Notes under the pieces: generated by a model
Database searches by the model: none
What the model was told of the DNA's origin: nothing
Seen by the model: only the letters and a program-made list of their open reading frames with translations
Assembly (NCBI GenBank): GCA_964016885.1
Contig: OZ024742.1
Span: 116,948,823 to 117,012,822 of the forward strand
Direction: 5' to 3'
DNA length: 64,000 nt
DNA from: Eledone cirrhosa
Taxonomy: Eukaryota > Mollusca > Cephalopoda > Octopoda > Eledonidae
In this document: positions 1-11,727 of the stretch, one piece after another
How positions within the stretch are numbered: position 1 is the stretch's first letter
Layout: each line of letters opens with the position of its first letter
Program-made: the position numbers and the translations under genes

Positions 1-48
1 TCATCATCATATACATATATATACATATATATATATACATATATATAC

Positions 49-121
<73 letters not shown>

Positions 122-138
122 CATATATATATACATAC

Positions 139-229
<91 letters not shown>

Positions 230-332
230 CATATATATATACATACATATATACATATATATATATACATATATATATATGTATATACATATATATATAT
301 GTATATACATATATATATATATATGTATATAC

Positions 333-364
<32 letters not shown>

Positions 365-490
365 GTATATACATATATATATATATACACATATATGTAT
401 ATATACACACATATATATACACATATATGTATATATACACACACATATATATATATATATAATATACACACACATATATATATACATATA
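1..490. repeat. (TA/CA)n microsatellite
   Basis: Nearly pure TA with interspersed CA steps for almost 500 bases. Open frames here translate to Tyr-Ile-His-Met strings and are not genes. Similar tracts recur throughout the window, often beside inverted-repeat elements. Confidence 0.95.
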
Positions 491-1330
491 GATATGTGTT
501 CGTGTTGTCTATATACTCATGCATGTATATCTATATACATGTATATGTGTGTGGAGAGAAAGAAAGAGAGAAACAGACATACAGTTAGATATTTCATGTT
601 TGATTTTATCGATTTTAACTCTGTATGAAATCAATATCTTTTCAGTTCTGCTCAATCCAAATGATTAGTTCCGACATAACAGCTTGACTTGGCATTGCTG
701 AGAATGTGATAAACATTGAATTTAAACAGAATATAATATATGATATACGCATTAGTTATTATAATAGATTTACTTGACTGCAATATTGATAAATGTCTTA
801 TTATTTGTGCGTTGAGTATTGGATATTTCGACTCTAGAACATATGTTCTAGATTTGAAACATTGTTCAGAGATTATTGAGGTATGGAGAATTTTTGTTAT
901 ATCAAATATGTCAAGTGACTATATTGTAAAAGCTCCTTCACTGCTGCCCTGAGGGAAAATCTTCAGTGTTATAATCTAGAATGTAAATTTAAATAAACAG
1001 CAACAATTACTTCAAATCTCAAATACACAGGGAAATGAAAATCTAGTAATGAGATTAACAGATCAGTTTGTTTTGTTGGGATTTCATTAAATATAAAACA
1101 CTTGTACAAAACCATCTGTTTTCCTAGCAACAATCCGATTTTAAAATTATCTAAAAATGCATTTATTTAAATTGAGAATAAATTAAGTTGATATATAATA
1201 TATAAAACCTTGTCATTTCTTAGTTTAAGATATTTAAGAAAATTGACAAAATGTTTTTGTTTATATGATCAGCTGAAAAGAAGATACATTGTTATTTAAA
1301 AATTATATTTGACATCTATTAAAATGCATC
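491..1330. other. AT-rich stretch, nothing recognised
   Basis: About 840 bases of AT-rich sequence with no convincing coding, RNA or transposon signature on either strand. Confidence 0.6.
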
Positions 1331-1339
1331 TCTTCAGAG

Positions 1340-1990
1340 AGATGCATCCTCATGATGTGGAGAAAATACTTTGCTTATCTTCTAAACCCGATTACAACAG
1401 CATATTCTGATGTACACGGGGTGCATCTGAGAGCAATGACTAATTTCTTGGAGGCTGAGGTCACAAGAGCAGTTAAAGAGCTCAGATGTGGCAAGGCTGC
1501 TGGGGAAGATGAAATCCAGTCTGAGATCCTAAAAGCCTTAAATAGACAAGGTATTCTATGGTTGACTCGTGCATGCTTGGTGGACTAGATCTCTGGAAAG
1601 GCACCTAAACAATGGAAGAAGGAGTGATTATCCCAATTTTCAAAAAAAAGAAGAGAGTGATTGTTCCAATTATAGATGAATCTCCTTATTAAGCCTCCTC
1701 AGTAAAGTCTATGTTAAGTGTCTGGCAAAGAGATGCAGGGATAATGTTGACTCCAAGCTAGCTGATGAACAGTGTGGTTTCCACCCTGGATGCAGCACAG
1801 CTGACCAAATATTCACACTGCGGATTTCTTTGAGAAATCATGGGAGTATTGCCAAAAGGTATATTCTTGTTTTGTAGACCACAAAAAGCATATGATGATG
1901 TTCCTGGGGATATACTGGGGAAGGTTCTGCAGGAGTATGGGATTGATGGCCAGCTTCTTGTTGCCTTGATATCTCTATATAAATGCCCAG
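1340..1990 (+). pseudogene. Decayed LINE reverse transcriptase fragment
   Basis: Three-frame reading gives, in order, RT-like segments: EVTRAVKELRCGKAAGEDEI (fingers region), then EGVIIPIFKKK...SDCSNYR, then LLSKVYVKCLAKR, DEQCGFHPGCSTADQIFTLR and a degraded motif A. The order matches the first half of the RT of APE-type non-LTR retrotransposons. Frameshifts and stops interrupt every segment, and the YxDD block is missing because homology ends in a pyrimidine-rich tract. The best continuous piece is 1352-1588. It is the same lineage as the minus-strand relic at 54240-55130 (shared NALNREG/KALNRQG and PIF...SYRGI/NYR segments). Dead remnant; clade not decidable by eye. Confidence 0.75.
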
Positions 1991-1991
1991 T

Positions 1992-2115
1992 ATTCTTCTT
2001 CTTTGTGTTCTTGTTCTTCTGCTGCTGCTTCTTCGTCTTCTATTTCTTCTTTCCTTCTCCTCCTTCTTCTTTCCTTCTTCTTCCTTCCTTCCTTCTTCTG
2101 CCTTCCTTTCTTCTA
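1992..2115 (+). repeat. TTC/CTT-rich low-complexity tract
   Basis: Imperfect pyrimidine repeat of TTCTTC, CCTCC and TTCCTT units. Phe/Pro/Ser or Glu/Lys-rich open frames across it are compositional artefacts. Confidence 0.85.
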
Positions 2116-3648
2116 AGTCCTCCACTGTCATCATGGGAGTGGCATAGTCTGCAAAATAAATAGCTAATTGCAAGGACACATACTTTTTCAACTGGTAGCA
2201 TATGATATTCAAAAATATTCATTGTTTGGACATGCTTTGAGAAAATCAAATATATAACTGGTTACTCTTTGAATTCCTTTCTTATCTCATACAAGTGCTA
2301 CAAGTAAGTACTCGATTTTATTCACAGTCTCCCAATACATTTTTTATTTCTTCAAATACCAGCCATGCAAAGACTTCAAACCTCACCATTTCTCATGGCC
2401 AGGCTCATGTAAAATTGTTAATAGGCCCAGGCCCAATGGAAAATTTAGCCCACTTCTGACTGCAAATAAAGTATTAATAATAAGTGCTAAATAAACATAT
2501 ATAACTTATAAATGTGTTATAGTACATAGTGCACATGATATATATATATGTATATATAGTATACATAATATATGTGTAGTGTACATGATGTATATATGAG
2601 TAACAGAACAGAATAAGAGAACTTAACCAATTCATGAAAAGACGATTTATCTAATAAAAGTAGACTCATGCCAACTGGTACACCTGGCCTACATGAAACC
2701 ATCGCTGTTCTGGTCTGTTCATGGAATATTGTTTTCTTTTTTTTTTCTGCTGACATAGATGAGCCTTATATTTCTAAGACTAGTTCCTTACTACTTTTTA
2801 TATACCGACTTCATCAATGTAGTATCTGCTTCTATAGATTCTTATGAAAAACAGTTTAATAACACATTTTACCCAACATCCAAAATGACCAAGTTGTTCA
2901 ACATGTTAGAAATAGCAGCCACATTTCGCCAAACCCCCCACATACAAATAAAGACATATTGGAAAATAATGTAATCGTAGATAAACAAATAGTCATGGTG
3001 AACATGGTAGGAATGTATTTGAGTATATACGTTTGCTCAGTCTAGATAGACCTGGAGCTGGATAACAGCAGCAACAGCCAAATTTAGCTCTAGAATCTCA
3101 GCTTACATTACTGACAAATGCAAGAAATTGTTCAGTGATTCAGAGCCAGTAAAATAAATAAAGCCAAGGTTTAGCTCAGATTCCACTCTGTTGCAATACA
3201 CTCAGGAATTGATTTGACCTCACCTTCACTAAATTTAACAAACTCTGTATCATCATGAGGACATATACAATTATTTGCCCTGTCAGAAAATCCAAATCCA
3301 TTGGAGATTTCTGGAAATTACTGGAAACTTTTGTATTGGAAAACTTCAGCCAAAGCAAATTTGCCATCCTTCATTATTATATCTTTATATTTTATTTTTG
3401 AAGAACTTGTAACTTTCTGAAAGTATATATTGGTAAAGGGGGAGGAAGATGCTGGTAGAAAGAAGAGATGTCTTATATAACAGCAGCAACATCAGCCATC
3501 AGCAAAACAGGATTGTGGATGCATCTGGTGTATATATTTGAAATTATACAAAATTTTAATTTGTATTTCCTTGTGTTTTAGAATGAATTAAAGATTTTTT
3601 TCTCCTCCTTTACTATAGAAGCAAACAAAAATTATTTGATTGAGTCAT
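2116..3648. other. Non-coding stretch with one recurrent repeat
   Basis: No gene recognised. A TATA/TATGTG-rich patch lies at 2530-2600. A short motif around AGAAATAGCAGCCA at 2895-2975 recurs near 37700 and 60740, so it is an old interspersed repeat. Confidence 0.5.
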
Positions 3649-3652
3649 TTAA

Positions 3653-3903
3653 CCCTTTCATTACAAATTGTTTAATGAAAACTGGTGCCTAGTATTTTCA
3701 AATAATTTTGAAAATGATATAAATTTGGTGAGATTTATTAATATAACTAACTTTCACATTATTTAAGCTGATGTATGGAACATAACAATGTTTCTTTCAG
3801 ATATGTATGATGGAAGTTTTAAGTTTAATTATGAGCACTGTAAAACATGCAGTTTTGAATCATGGAACCAGGGATGATTTCATACATTTCTGTATCAAAA
3901 GGG
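3653..3903. mobile_element. piggyBac-type MITE (TTAA target)
   Basis: A 251-bp element starting CCCTTTCATTAC and ending GTATCAAAAGGG, flanked on both sides by TTAA (3649-3652 and 3904-3907). CCC...GGG termini with TTAA duplications are the hallmark of piggyBac superfamily elements. No ORF, so non-autonomous. Elements at 36653-36873 and 51099-51291 have related ends. Confidence 0.65.
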
Positions 3904-3907
3904 TTAA

Positions 3908-4490
3908 AACGCATATGTAACTTTCTTCAATTTCTAAATGTGCACCATATCAGTATACAGCATATAAGTGCTTGTGTCTGCTGGAAATGAGAAGTAAAAT
4001 AAACCCTCAAATCATAACCTAATATTTTACATTTAAAAGAAAACATATACTGAATATTGTAGTCCTAGATACACTATTCCTGGAAACAAGACATACTCTC
4101 TTTGTCCAGAGAAATGTATCTATTTGGGTTTTTTTTCTTTTATATTCAGTTAATGGTAGAAGGGGAACAGTAGCCATGACTCTTTTCGGGGATTCTGAGA
4201 CTATTGAGGGGGGAAGTATCCTCAGAACAGACATTTTTTGCTTAAACTTTTAATCTATAATAAATATTTGCTCTACAAATTTAAATATACTTATATATAC
4301 AAACCTTATTAAGTCCTCTCTGGATTTTGGTATTCATATTTATTCTTACTACTATATATATATATTAATTTCAAATACACCGAAGATTTTGAAATTAACA
4401 GCTCTGCATGAATCCCATTGTATTGAGCTTTTAACCATCTGGTAAAGCAGTTTTAATACTCTAGTTAATAATATTATTATTACTACTATT
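3908..4490. other. AT-rich stretch, nothing recognised
   Basis: No coding or repeat signature that I can name; short TATATA patches near 4355-4370 only. Confidence 0.5.
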
Positions 4491-4494
4491 ATCA

Positions 4495-4700
4495 GGACGG
4501 TGGATTGGCAGTATTGGTAAAGGGTCGAACACCATGCTTTGCATCATAGAGTTACGGCCTTTTATGATGTGAGTTCAAATCCCGCTGAGGTTAACTTTGC
4601 CTTTCATCCTTATGGAGGATAAAATAATGTACCACTCACGCACTGGGGTGAATTTAATTGACTTTCCCTCCCCCAAAATTGCTGGCCTTGTGCCTATATA
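4495..4700 (+). mobile_element. tRNA-derived SINE (cephalopod type)
   Basis: A head GTGGATTGGCAGTATTGGTAAAGG (tRNA-like A-box region) is followed by a B-box-like GAGTTCAAATCCCGCTGAGG at 4571-4590, then the conserved body GACTTTGCCTTTCATCC-like, a purine/ACTGGGGT segment, and a TTATTACTA-type tail. This is the commonest SINE type in cephalopod genomes as I know them. Further copies: 46325, 46470, 52995, 60855, 61425 (plus) and 40965, 43480, 53920, 58870 (minus). Confidence 0.75.
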
Positions 4701-4847
4701 TAAAACCATTATTACTACTATTATATATACTAGCAGAAAAACCGCTATTGGGCGGTTTTCTGCTAGCACATGTAGTGTGCATATTGGTATTATACGCAAA
4801 TATATATATATATGTAAACTGAAAAGTAAACTGACAATATCTTCTTC

Positions 4848-5500
4848 TTCATCCACTTATTTCTGAGAGGGTCCAGCGAGTCTGTCAGAAGCAAACATCT
4901 CTAACTGATCCAGCTGGATCTCAAAGTGAGACCAGCCAAGCTCATGGATGTTATCCAACTATCTTGCTTAACGTCTACCTCTAGGTCCCTTGCCGTTTGG
5001 TTTTTGCCTGTAAAATGTGTCCAGCGATTCTTTACTGAGACATTCTAATCACATGCTCATAATATCGGAGTTGTGATCTCTCAATTCGGAGAAGTAGCAG
5101 CTCTATCAGGAGCGACTCTCTGGTCTCTGAGTTATGCACTTTATCGAGTAACATTACTCCAAAGACTCTTTGGATGAATCCCATTTCTACCGCTTTTATT
5201 TGTAATTGTATTCTTTTGGTCATTACTCAAGATTCATGATCCTCGGTAAGAGTTGGCAGGAATACCAAGTAGACAGCGAGCTTGGCTTTTACACCTACCC
5301 CCATTCACCTGAATGCTGACTGCTGAGGCTGGCGTATTTCTGCATCAGCTTTTGCAATTCCTGCACTTAATTCACCATCCTGCATTTCATCACTCATGAA
5401 CATGGCTCCAATATACTTGAACTTCTCTAACTGCTTCAGTAGAACTCCATTCACATGTATATAAATTTGAGGGACTTCTGTCCACCCGTCCATCACACAA
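4848..5500 (-). pseudogene. LINE ORF C-terminal tail, decayed
   Basis: Minus-strand segments read in LINE order. 5496-5305 gives IYIHVNGVLLKQLEKFKYIGAMF, typical of the region after the RT palm. 5223-5032 gives MGFIQRVFGVMLLDKV...RIERSQLRYYEHVIRMSQ, the RRI.GV...R.SQLRW.GHV.RM block. 5000-4860 holds a relic of the RW.DNI.ELGWS tail. The frame is lost between segments and there is no RT domain. A second 3'-end copy of the same family is at 63440-63720 on the same strand. Confidence 0.7.
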
Positions 5501-5672
5501 TGTGTATGTGTGTTTGTGTGAATGTATGTGTGTGTAAAAGGAAGGAAAGGGATACTTACATATATGTCTCTAACTTAAAAACAGTGACACACACACATGT
5601 CTCTAATTTAATAACGCCGACAAACTCACGGGTGCGCACATACACACACTGTCCTATTATCACTTAAGAGCT
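5501..5672. repeat. TG/CA-rich low-complexity patch
   Basis: Alternating TGTGTG and ACACAC runs with no coding content. Confidence 0.6.
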
Positions 5673-6110
5673 TTGACCCGGGCAAACATCCCCTCAATTT
5701 TTGAGCCATCTCAGTTGTCCATAATTGATGGGAAAAGATTTGACGGTCTTACTCTGTGCTCCTGGTCAAGAGGCAGGTGCCTTACCTGGGATGTCACAGT
5801 CAGTGACTCTTTTGCTTCTTCCTACATCCTGTATGCAGCGGTAAGGGCGAGAGTTACAGCATCCGCAGCTGAACGGAGCAAAATCTTAAAATACTGTGTT
5901 CTGTCAGCTAACTAATTCTCCAGCCTGTGGCGTTTGAGATGTTTGGGGGAGTCGGACGACTGACAGCGAGGTTCTTATCTTCACTGGTGGCTCGCCAAAC
6001 AAAGGTAACTGGTAATGCTCATGAAGGCACTTGGTTGTTCAAACACCTCAGCCTCGCCATCACCCTGGGTGTCACTGCAAGCGTGCTGGCTTGCCTCAAA
6101 AAGTATTAGA
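5673..6110 (+). pseudogene. C-terminal domain relic of a retroelement RT protein
   Basis: 5673-5915 reads ...LSIIDGKRFDGLTLCSW, RGRCLTWDVTVSDSFASSYI, and 5927-6109 reads VAFEMFGGVGRLTARFLSSL... then LFKHLSLAITLGVTASVLAC in two frames. The series (DGKRPDG.TL.PW..G..L.WDVTV.D.FA, later .PVA.ET.G, LFQRLS.A...GNA) is the C-terminal region of a retroelement-associated RT family I know from invertebrate genomes. The spacing RFDG...WDVTV resembles a PD-(D/E)xK nuclease motif, but that is inference. Frameshifted near 5915; the RT itself is absent here. Confidence 0.5.
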
Positions 6111-6535
6111 GAGGTTTCCCAGTGCTCTTCACTATATTGTTATCTTTTGTTCTGGTAGCCTCTTGTTTGTCCACCCCTTTTGCCTGAATATTGTTCTATG
6201 GGGTCTAAGATGTGGGTATTACGTGCTTGTGTATTTTTCTCTTTCTTTTTTTCCTTTCCCTTTTCTTTCTATATATCATATTTGTTTGTGTGTTCGTTCT
6301 GTAACCTTTATATAAAATGTTTATACAAATAAGTTTTAAAAAAAGAGTTTAACTGTGTTGTTAATAAGTAAATAAAAGGTTATACTTGTTTCCCCCCCCC
6401 CCCTTCCAATTCACCAAACGCTGCTATCATGGCTGTATCTGTGTGTTTGTGTAAATGTATATGCGTGAAAGTATGTGTATTTCTGTGAATGTATGTCCGT
6501 GAGCAAAGTTAGTGTTTGCGCAATTATAGTTAGAA
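6111..6535. other. Non-coding, C-homopolymer and TG-rich
   Basis: Pyrimidine-rich sequence, a run of ten C at about 6392-6402 and TGTG-rich sequence up to the LINE end. No gene seen. Confidence 0.6.
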
Positions 6536-8905
6536 TCATCATCATTCATCATCATCATTTTACGTCCGCTTTTCCCTGCTTGCCAGGGTGGGACAGGTCT
6601 TATTCAGCACAGCATCTCTTCACTTGTCACGGTCCTTCGTCATCTCCACCGTGAGCTTCAGCGATCTGAGGTCTGTTCTCACCACCTCCGCCCATGTTTT
6701 TCGTGGTCTACCTCTACCGTGTCTGCCTTCAACTGGCATTTCCTGGCACTTCTTCACCCATGCACATCACATGTCCATCCCACCATGCACATCACATGTC
6801 CATACCACTGCAGTCTCCTCTCTCGCACACTACATTCTATCCCTCTCAGACACAGTTTCTCTCTCAACATATCCATGCTGGGTCGTTCACGCACATTGAC
6901 ATTGCACATCCAATGGAGCATGCTTGCCTCATTTCTCTCCAGCCGTTGCATATCCTCTGCAGTTGCTGCCCATGTCTCACTACCATGCAGCATCACGCTC
7001 CTCACACAGGCATCATATGACCAGCCTTTCATACGCAGGGAGAAACCCTTTGTCAGCAGACAACCCGTCCTTATTCTAGATACTATGGCCTCGGAACCCC
7101 CCCCCCCCCATGCTAATCTGATCTCCTAGGTACCGGAATCTACCCACCACTTCTATAGCACCCACATACATTTGAAAAAAAATGTGTCTATCAATGTGAC
7201 TTCTACTGTCTAATTTCCCTGTACATCTACTGCATACGTATTTCTCCCTACCTGTTAGTTTGCCTGCTATCCCGCTACATCTCTTGTGTACCCAGGATCT
7301 GCATTGTGTGCATTTTATAGAATTCATGCCAGTTCCTTTTCTGCATATCGAACATGGTCATTTCCCTGACGGAATCAGAGTTTTGTCCTCTTTTCTACTC
7401 ATGTCTTAGCTAGGTTCATTCTCAGTCCTCTTGCTTCCAACTGTTGTTTCCATAGCCAGAATTTATTCTCTAGCTCCTCTAGTGATTCTGCTATAAGAAC
7501 CAAATCGTCAGCATAGAGAAGTTCCCATGGACAGCCAGTTTTAAACACCTCTGTTATGGCTTGGAGGACTATAATGAACAAGAGCGGGCTGAGGACCGAA
7601 CCTTGATGTACTCCTACTTGTATCTGGAATTCCTCACCAAACTCCATTCCTACCCTGACTTTACTGACAGAGTTTACACTGTCCTCACAAGCCATTCCTC
7701 AACACCTAGTTTCCTTAGGGACCACCAGTTGACAGATCGGGGTGCCCTATCAAAGGCCTTCGCTAGGTCAACAAAGGCTAAGTATAGTGGCTTATTCTTC
7801 TCTAAGAACCTCTCTTGTAATTGTCTCACCAAGAAGAAGGCATCTGTTGTACTTTTCCCAGGTACAAAACCAAACTGCATCTCATCTAGTTTGACCCTTT
7901 CTCTAATTAGTTGTGCTAATATCCTTTCTGCCACTTTCATAACCTGATCCATCAGTTTTATACCCCTATAATTGCTCCTCTCCAGAGCATCCCCTTTACC
8001 TTTGTAGCAATTTATGAGAATACTGCTGCACCAGTTTTTGAGTATGACACAACCATATATAGCCTGATTGATGATGCGTGCAACCAGTTTAGTGCCTATG
8101 TCCCTTGATGCCTTTAGCATCTCAGCAACTATCCCCGACGGTCCAGCAGACTTACCATTTTTCATTTCTTTAATCGCCTCTTGAACCCTATATTCGTCAA
8201 TCTCAATAGCTGGTCCCTCTGTCGGATCTACTGGGGGTAATTTCTCTCTCTTCCATTCGTTCTCCACATTCATCAGTCTCTCATAATGACATTGCCAGGC
8301 CTCCTTTTTCTGATCATTCGTGACACTAAGTACACCGGCATCATTCTGGACACATTTATCTCCAACTACATCCAGATTTGCACTGACACACTGCCTTGCA
8401 ATGTGGAACACCACACGCCTCTGATCTTCCCGTTGCAGAACATTGGCAAACCTCCTACTCTCAGCCTCCCTGCGTGCTAAGTACACCTGACGTCTAGCTT
8501 CTCTCTTAGCGGCTGAATATCATTCTCTACTCCCACCCTTTTTCCAAGGTTTCCATGGTAGTTTTTTCTCTCTAATGGCCATATCAACTGTGCTGTTCCA
8601 CCACCAGGTCACTCTCTGTCTGGTTGGAGCTCTGCTCCAGCCACAAGTTTCATCAGTAGCCTGCAGTAAGTTGTCACATAAGAAATTCCAATTATTATCT
8701 ATGTCATACGACTCTAAATCGTCTTTTTTTTCGTCATGCACATCTTGAAGGGCTTTCCTAAATTTGTATTTTAGTGAAAGGTCTTTTATCTTCCAGACCT
8801 TTCTTCTCCACACCTTCCTGTATGTCTCATTCCATCTCTTGCTTACTGAGATATCACTAACGACTAACCTATGCTGTGGGGTACATTCTTTCCCAGGGTA
8901 CAATA
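6536..8905 (-). pseudogene. 5'-truncated LINE copy (APE-RT-PHD family), frameshifted
   Basis: The reverse complement is collinear with residues ~230-1022 of the intact LINE at 32707-35775. The (ATC)n block at 6535-6558 is the complement of the (ATG)n 3' tail. Pieces: 8903-8520 (end of the endonuclease, linker), 8486-7674 (linker, RT through motif A with VDLAKAFDR), 7695-7399 (QGSVLSPLLF and LLYADDLVLI), 7327-7076 (PHD-like finger), 7032-6754 (C-terminal tail). At least four frameshifts separate them, so it is inactive although still very similar. It was truncated at insertion: homology starts at YPGKECTPQHRLV next to an (AT)n tract. Confidence 0.93.
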
Positions 8906-9180
8906 TATATATATATATATATATGTCACAGTCACTACTCTCTCTATATACTCACACATACAATCTCTCTTTCTCACTCTAGCAATTTTATAAAATCAAA
9001 GAACAACAACATATGCACACGCACACATATCAGCGTGTTGAAAAAAATCCAAATTGCTTCATCTTTCTCTTTCACTCTATCTCTCTATATATAGTATAGC
9101 TGTACAGGAATATTGAAATTTGAATTTTTTTAAAAGAAGGGAGTCTTGAACTATGCAATAATATTTTTAATATATGTTTA
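8906..9180. repeat. (TA)n and CT/CA-rich low-complexity sequence
   Basis: A short TA repeat at the 5' truncation point of the LINE copy (8901-8924), followed by CTCTC and CACA patches. Confidence 0.7.
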
Positions 9181-9241
9181 ATCATGTGTTACGAAATTTA
9201 GTTGGATGCAGTCTCGCACACCTTTCTTTATTATAGTTAAT

Positions 9242-9405
9242 ATATGTATATATTTTTAATATAGAAATAGCTTCTACAGGATTAGAACTGTTTCCTTCAG
9301 GAGAAAGCATCAGGAAGCCCATGATTTCTCCCGAATCAAACAGTTCTAGTCCTGTAGAAGCCATTTCTATATTAAATATTTATACTCTGCTATATATTGA
9401 GTACT
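9242..9405. repeat. Foldback element with hammerhead-like core
   Basis: Two inverted arms (about 9256-9310 and 9319-9375) share TAGAAATAGCTTCTACAGG-type sequence and its complement, with a few mismatches and almost no loop. The left arm on the minus strand encodes a hammerhead-like motif (separate entry); the right arm retains the stem III and cleavage-site half but a broken core. The unit ends in a TATTGAGTACTGTGGTTACCCC segment also found after the related unit at 51705-51800. Confidence 0.6.
9269..9319 (-). ncRNA. Hammerhead ribozyme, core mutant (A9 to C)
   Basis: On the minus strand all three helices close around a type I hammerhead layout. Helix I: GGCUUC before the core pairs with GAAGCU after the cleavage site. 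Helix II: UUUC-UCCU-GAAG. Helix III: ACAG, 8-nt loop, CUGU, then A as position 17. The catalytic core reads CUGAUGC ... GAAA; consensus is CUGANGA ... GAAA, so only A9 is wrong. I expect little or no activity in this copy. Pairing was done by eye. Confidence 0.55.
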
Positions 9406-9434
9406 GTGGTTACCCCCAATTGAACCCGGGATAA

Positions 9435-9469
<35 letters not shown>

Positions 9470-10309
9470 TCAGCATTAAACTGTAATAAGTATGTATGTT
9501 TATAAAACCAATCAGAATTTTCAGTATGATTTTTTTAGAGTTTAAAACTTAGTAACACCTTACAACAGATACAAATATAAAAGTACATAAATTGTTTATT
9601 TAGTGAAACAATATCAAAGTAGTTGGATATTAAATGGAAATTTCATCTCAAAATATAGACATGGAGACATCAAATCATAGATGAACTCCCTACTACGAAT
9701 ATTTTCTCTGTTGTATTGATATATGGTGAATATAATGCTGAAGTGTTGATACTAATTTTAAATGTACAGTATTTGAAATAAATGTGTATTTCAAAAAATC
9801 TATGATAATGAAAATCTAAGATAAAATGCATATTTTAAAAACGAAAGTAATTTCACTGCAGCAGCCTTCCTTTTCCTTGGCAGTCATGATGATGTCATCA
9901 TTGTGGCTTTCTCTGCAGTTTATAACCTATAGATTCAACACTGCTGATCAGACTTTATGTAGAAATCACCATAACACTTGATCTTGAAACTAGAGAACTG
10001 TGCACATAAAACAAAATATGATATAAAGTGTTATGAAAAGCATACATGTAAACGGTTTGATTATTAAATCAATGTATATATTGGAAGTGATATTACTACT
10101 AGCATATTACCCAGTAGAAAATAGGGGTTTATAATAAAAACATTTAATTAAATAATTTCTTGATTACAACATTCTACATTCAGCCACTTATACCTTCAAT
10201 TTTCCTTGCTGATCCACCCCTTCTTTCTCTCGCCATTGCCATATTTCATTTAACATTTATTTACATCAATTAGAATAATGTTCGTCCACAGTTTCAAATT
10301 ATGATAATT
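9406..10309. other. AT-rich stretch, nothing recognised
   Basis: Contains (TA)n at 9440-9468 and otherwise unassigned AT-rich sequence; no gene seen on either strand. Confidence 0.5.
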
Positions 10310-10339
10310 TGTTCTATATATGTCTATCTACCGATTTAT

Positions 10340-10406
<67 letters not shown>

Positions 10407-10461
10407 CACATTGATTTGATATAGATATATATAGATATATATATATATATTTATATCAATG

Positions 10462-10505
<44 letters not shown>

Positions 10506-10515
10506 CACATTGATA

Positions 10516-10556
<41 letters not shown>

Positions 10557-10558
10557 CA

Positions 10559-10602
<44 letters not shown>
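10310..10602. repeat. (TA)n tract abutting the PLE
   Basis: Long TA repeat with two interspersed TATCAATGTATA-type units, ending exactly at the left boundary of the Penelope-like element. Confidence 0.9.
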
Positions 10603-10604
<2 letters not shown>

Positions 10605-11427
10605 TTATACTTGGGGAGGGTCATATTTGTGTAATAATATTGCCAGAATTAATAACAGAACACACTCACTGTTTGGTTGGTTTTCGCTTCTGTGTCTTTT
10701 ATATCGGTTAATTTAATTTATTCGGTCCTCAATGTTCCCATTGACTGACCAACTGTCAAAAATACAGATACAATATAGACACAAACACATACATATAGTC
10801 TAACAAAGTTCTTTCGTTGCACATCTGCAACATCGTCAGTGGTGCTATTATGTGTCCTCCCGTTGTATTTTATGCCTACGCCATCTTTATTTATTTTTTG
10901 TCTTCTCTGCGCATGCCTTTGCGTGTGTGTATAGTGTTTTGTTTGATGTGTGTTCGTGTTTGGGTGACTGTGTATTGGTTATTGTATTCTATCTTAGTTT
11001 ACTAGTGTGTTTGTTGTTATTGTGCTTGTTGTTATTGTGCCTGTGTATTTATTTATTTATTTATACTTCTCTTAGGTCAGTGTTGTTTGTTTGGGTGTTG
11101 TTGTTATTCCATTCATTTTTTCTGTTTAGCCTTGGCCTTCTAAGTTCTATTTCGCTGGCATCTCTGATTTGCCTATCTGCTGGGTCATTTCTATGTTTAG
11201 ATATTATTTTAATTTCTATGTTGTCTATGTTACCGTCGTGTTGTTGTCTGGCATGTTCGTATAGTACTGCATCGTTTTTTCGTCCTTTTAGTTCCCTCCA
11301 GTGTTGGTCTATCCGTTCACCTATGCTACGAGCTGTCTCGCCTATGTATGTTGTTGTCATGTTTCTGCAAGTACCCTCTGTACATCTTATGTTATAGACT
11401 ACGTTTCTAGTTTTACAGTTTATCCGG
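10603..11427. repeat. PLE left inverted arm
   Basis: Inverted copy of 14573-15409. It covers the 3' UTR plus the C-terminal GIY-YIG coding part. Identity with the right arm is high but with indels and substitutions, for example in the TTGTTATTGTGC-like stretch near 11015-11040. Confidence 0.88.
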
Positions 11428-11615
11428 CGGTTTACTTTACATATAATACATTTGCTATTAGTACAGTGGGTTTTCTTAAAAGGGCAGGTTTTGCTGATCA
11501 GGGATTTGATGGTGGTTCCTGGCTTTTCTACCACCTTAATCTTTAAGTGGATCTTTCTCAGGGCCTTTTTACACTGGTTAGCTAATTTCCCTCCAGGGGT
11601 AGCGTCAACAAACAT
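11061..11615 (-). pseudogene. PLE GIY-YIG endonuclease domain
   Basis: Open for 184 codons, read from 11615 down to 11061. It starts GGKLANQCKKALRKIHLKIKVVEKPG, the linker typical after the RT thumb. A Cys-rich stretch CTNSKCIICKVN precedes the nuclease core NVVYNIRC...TTTYIGETARSIGERIDQH (the two halves of the GIY-YIG motif) and a conserved YEHARQQH helix. In PLEs this domain nicks target DNA for target-primed reverse transcription. The reading frame from the RT is broken between 11615 and 11728, so this is one piece of a split ORF. The last ~120 codons lie in the inverted arm and are therefore present a second time in opposite orientation. Confidence 0.88.
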
Positions 11616-11727
11616 GACACTTTGGTATCTCTAGTTGTCGTACCATGAGGTGGCTTTCCCTATCTTATGTCTAGTCCTATCTAAGCTATTCCATGATTTG
11701 CTCCTGTATAATGGGCAAATTCCAGTT

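Noticed and set aside
7..628. Overlapping open frames rich in Tyr/Ile/His/Met
   Set aside because: Translations of (TA/CA)n microsatellite; the same occurs at every TA tract in the window.
4495..4600. tRNA gene (A- and B-box like sequences)
   Set aside because: No cloverleaf could be closed, and the sequence continues into a SINE body shared by many copies.
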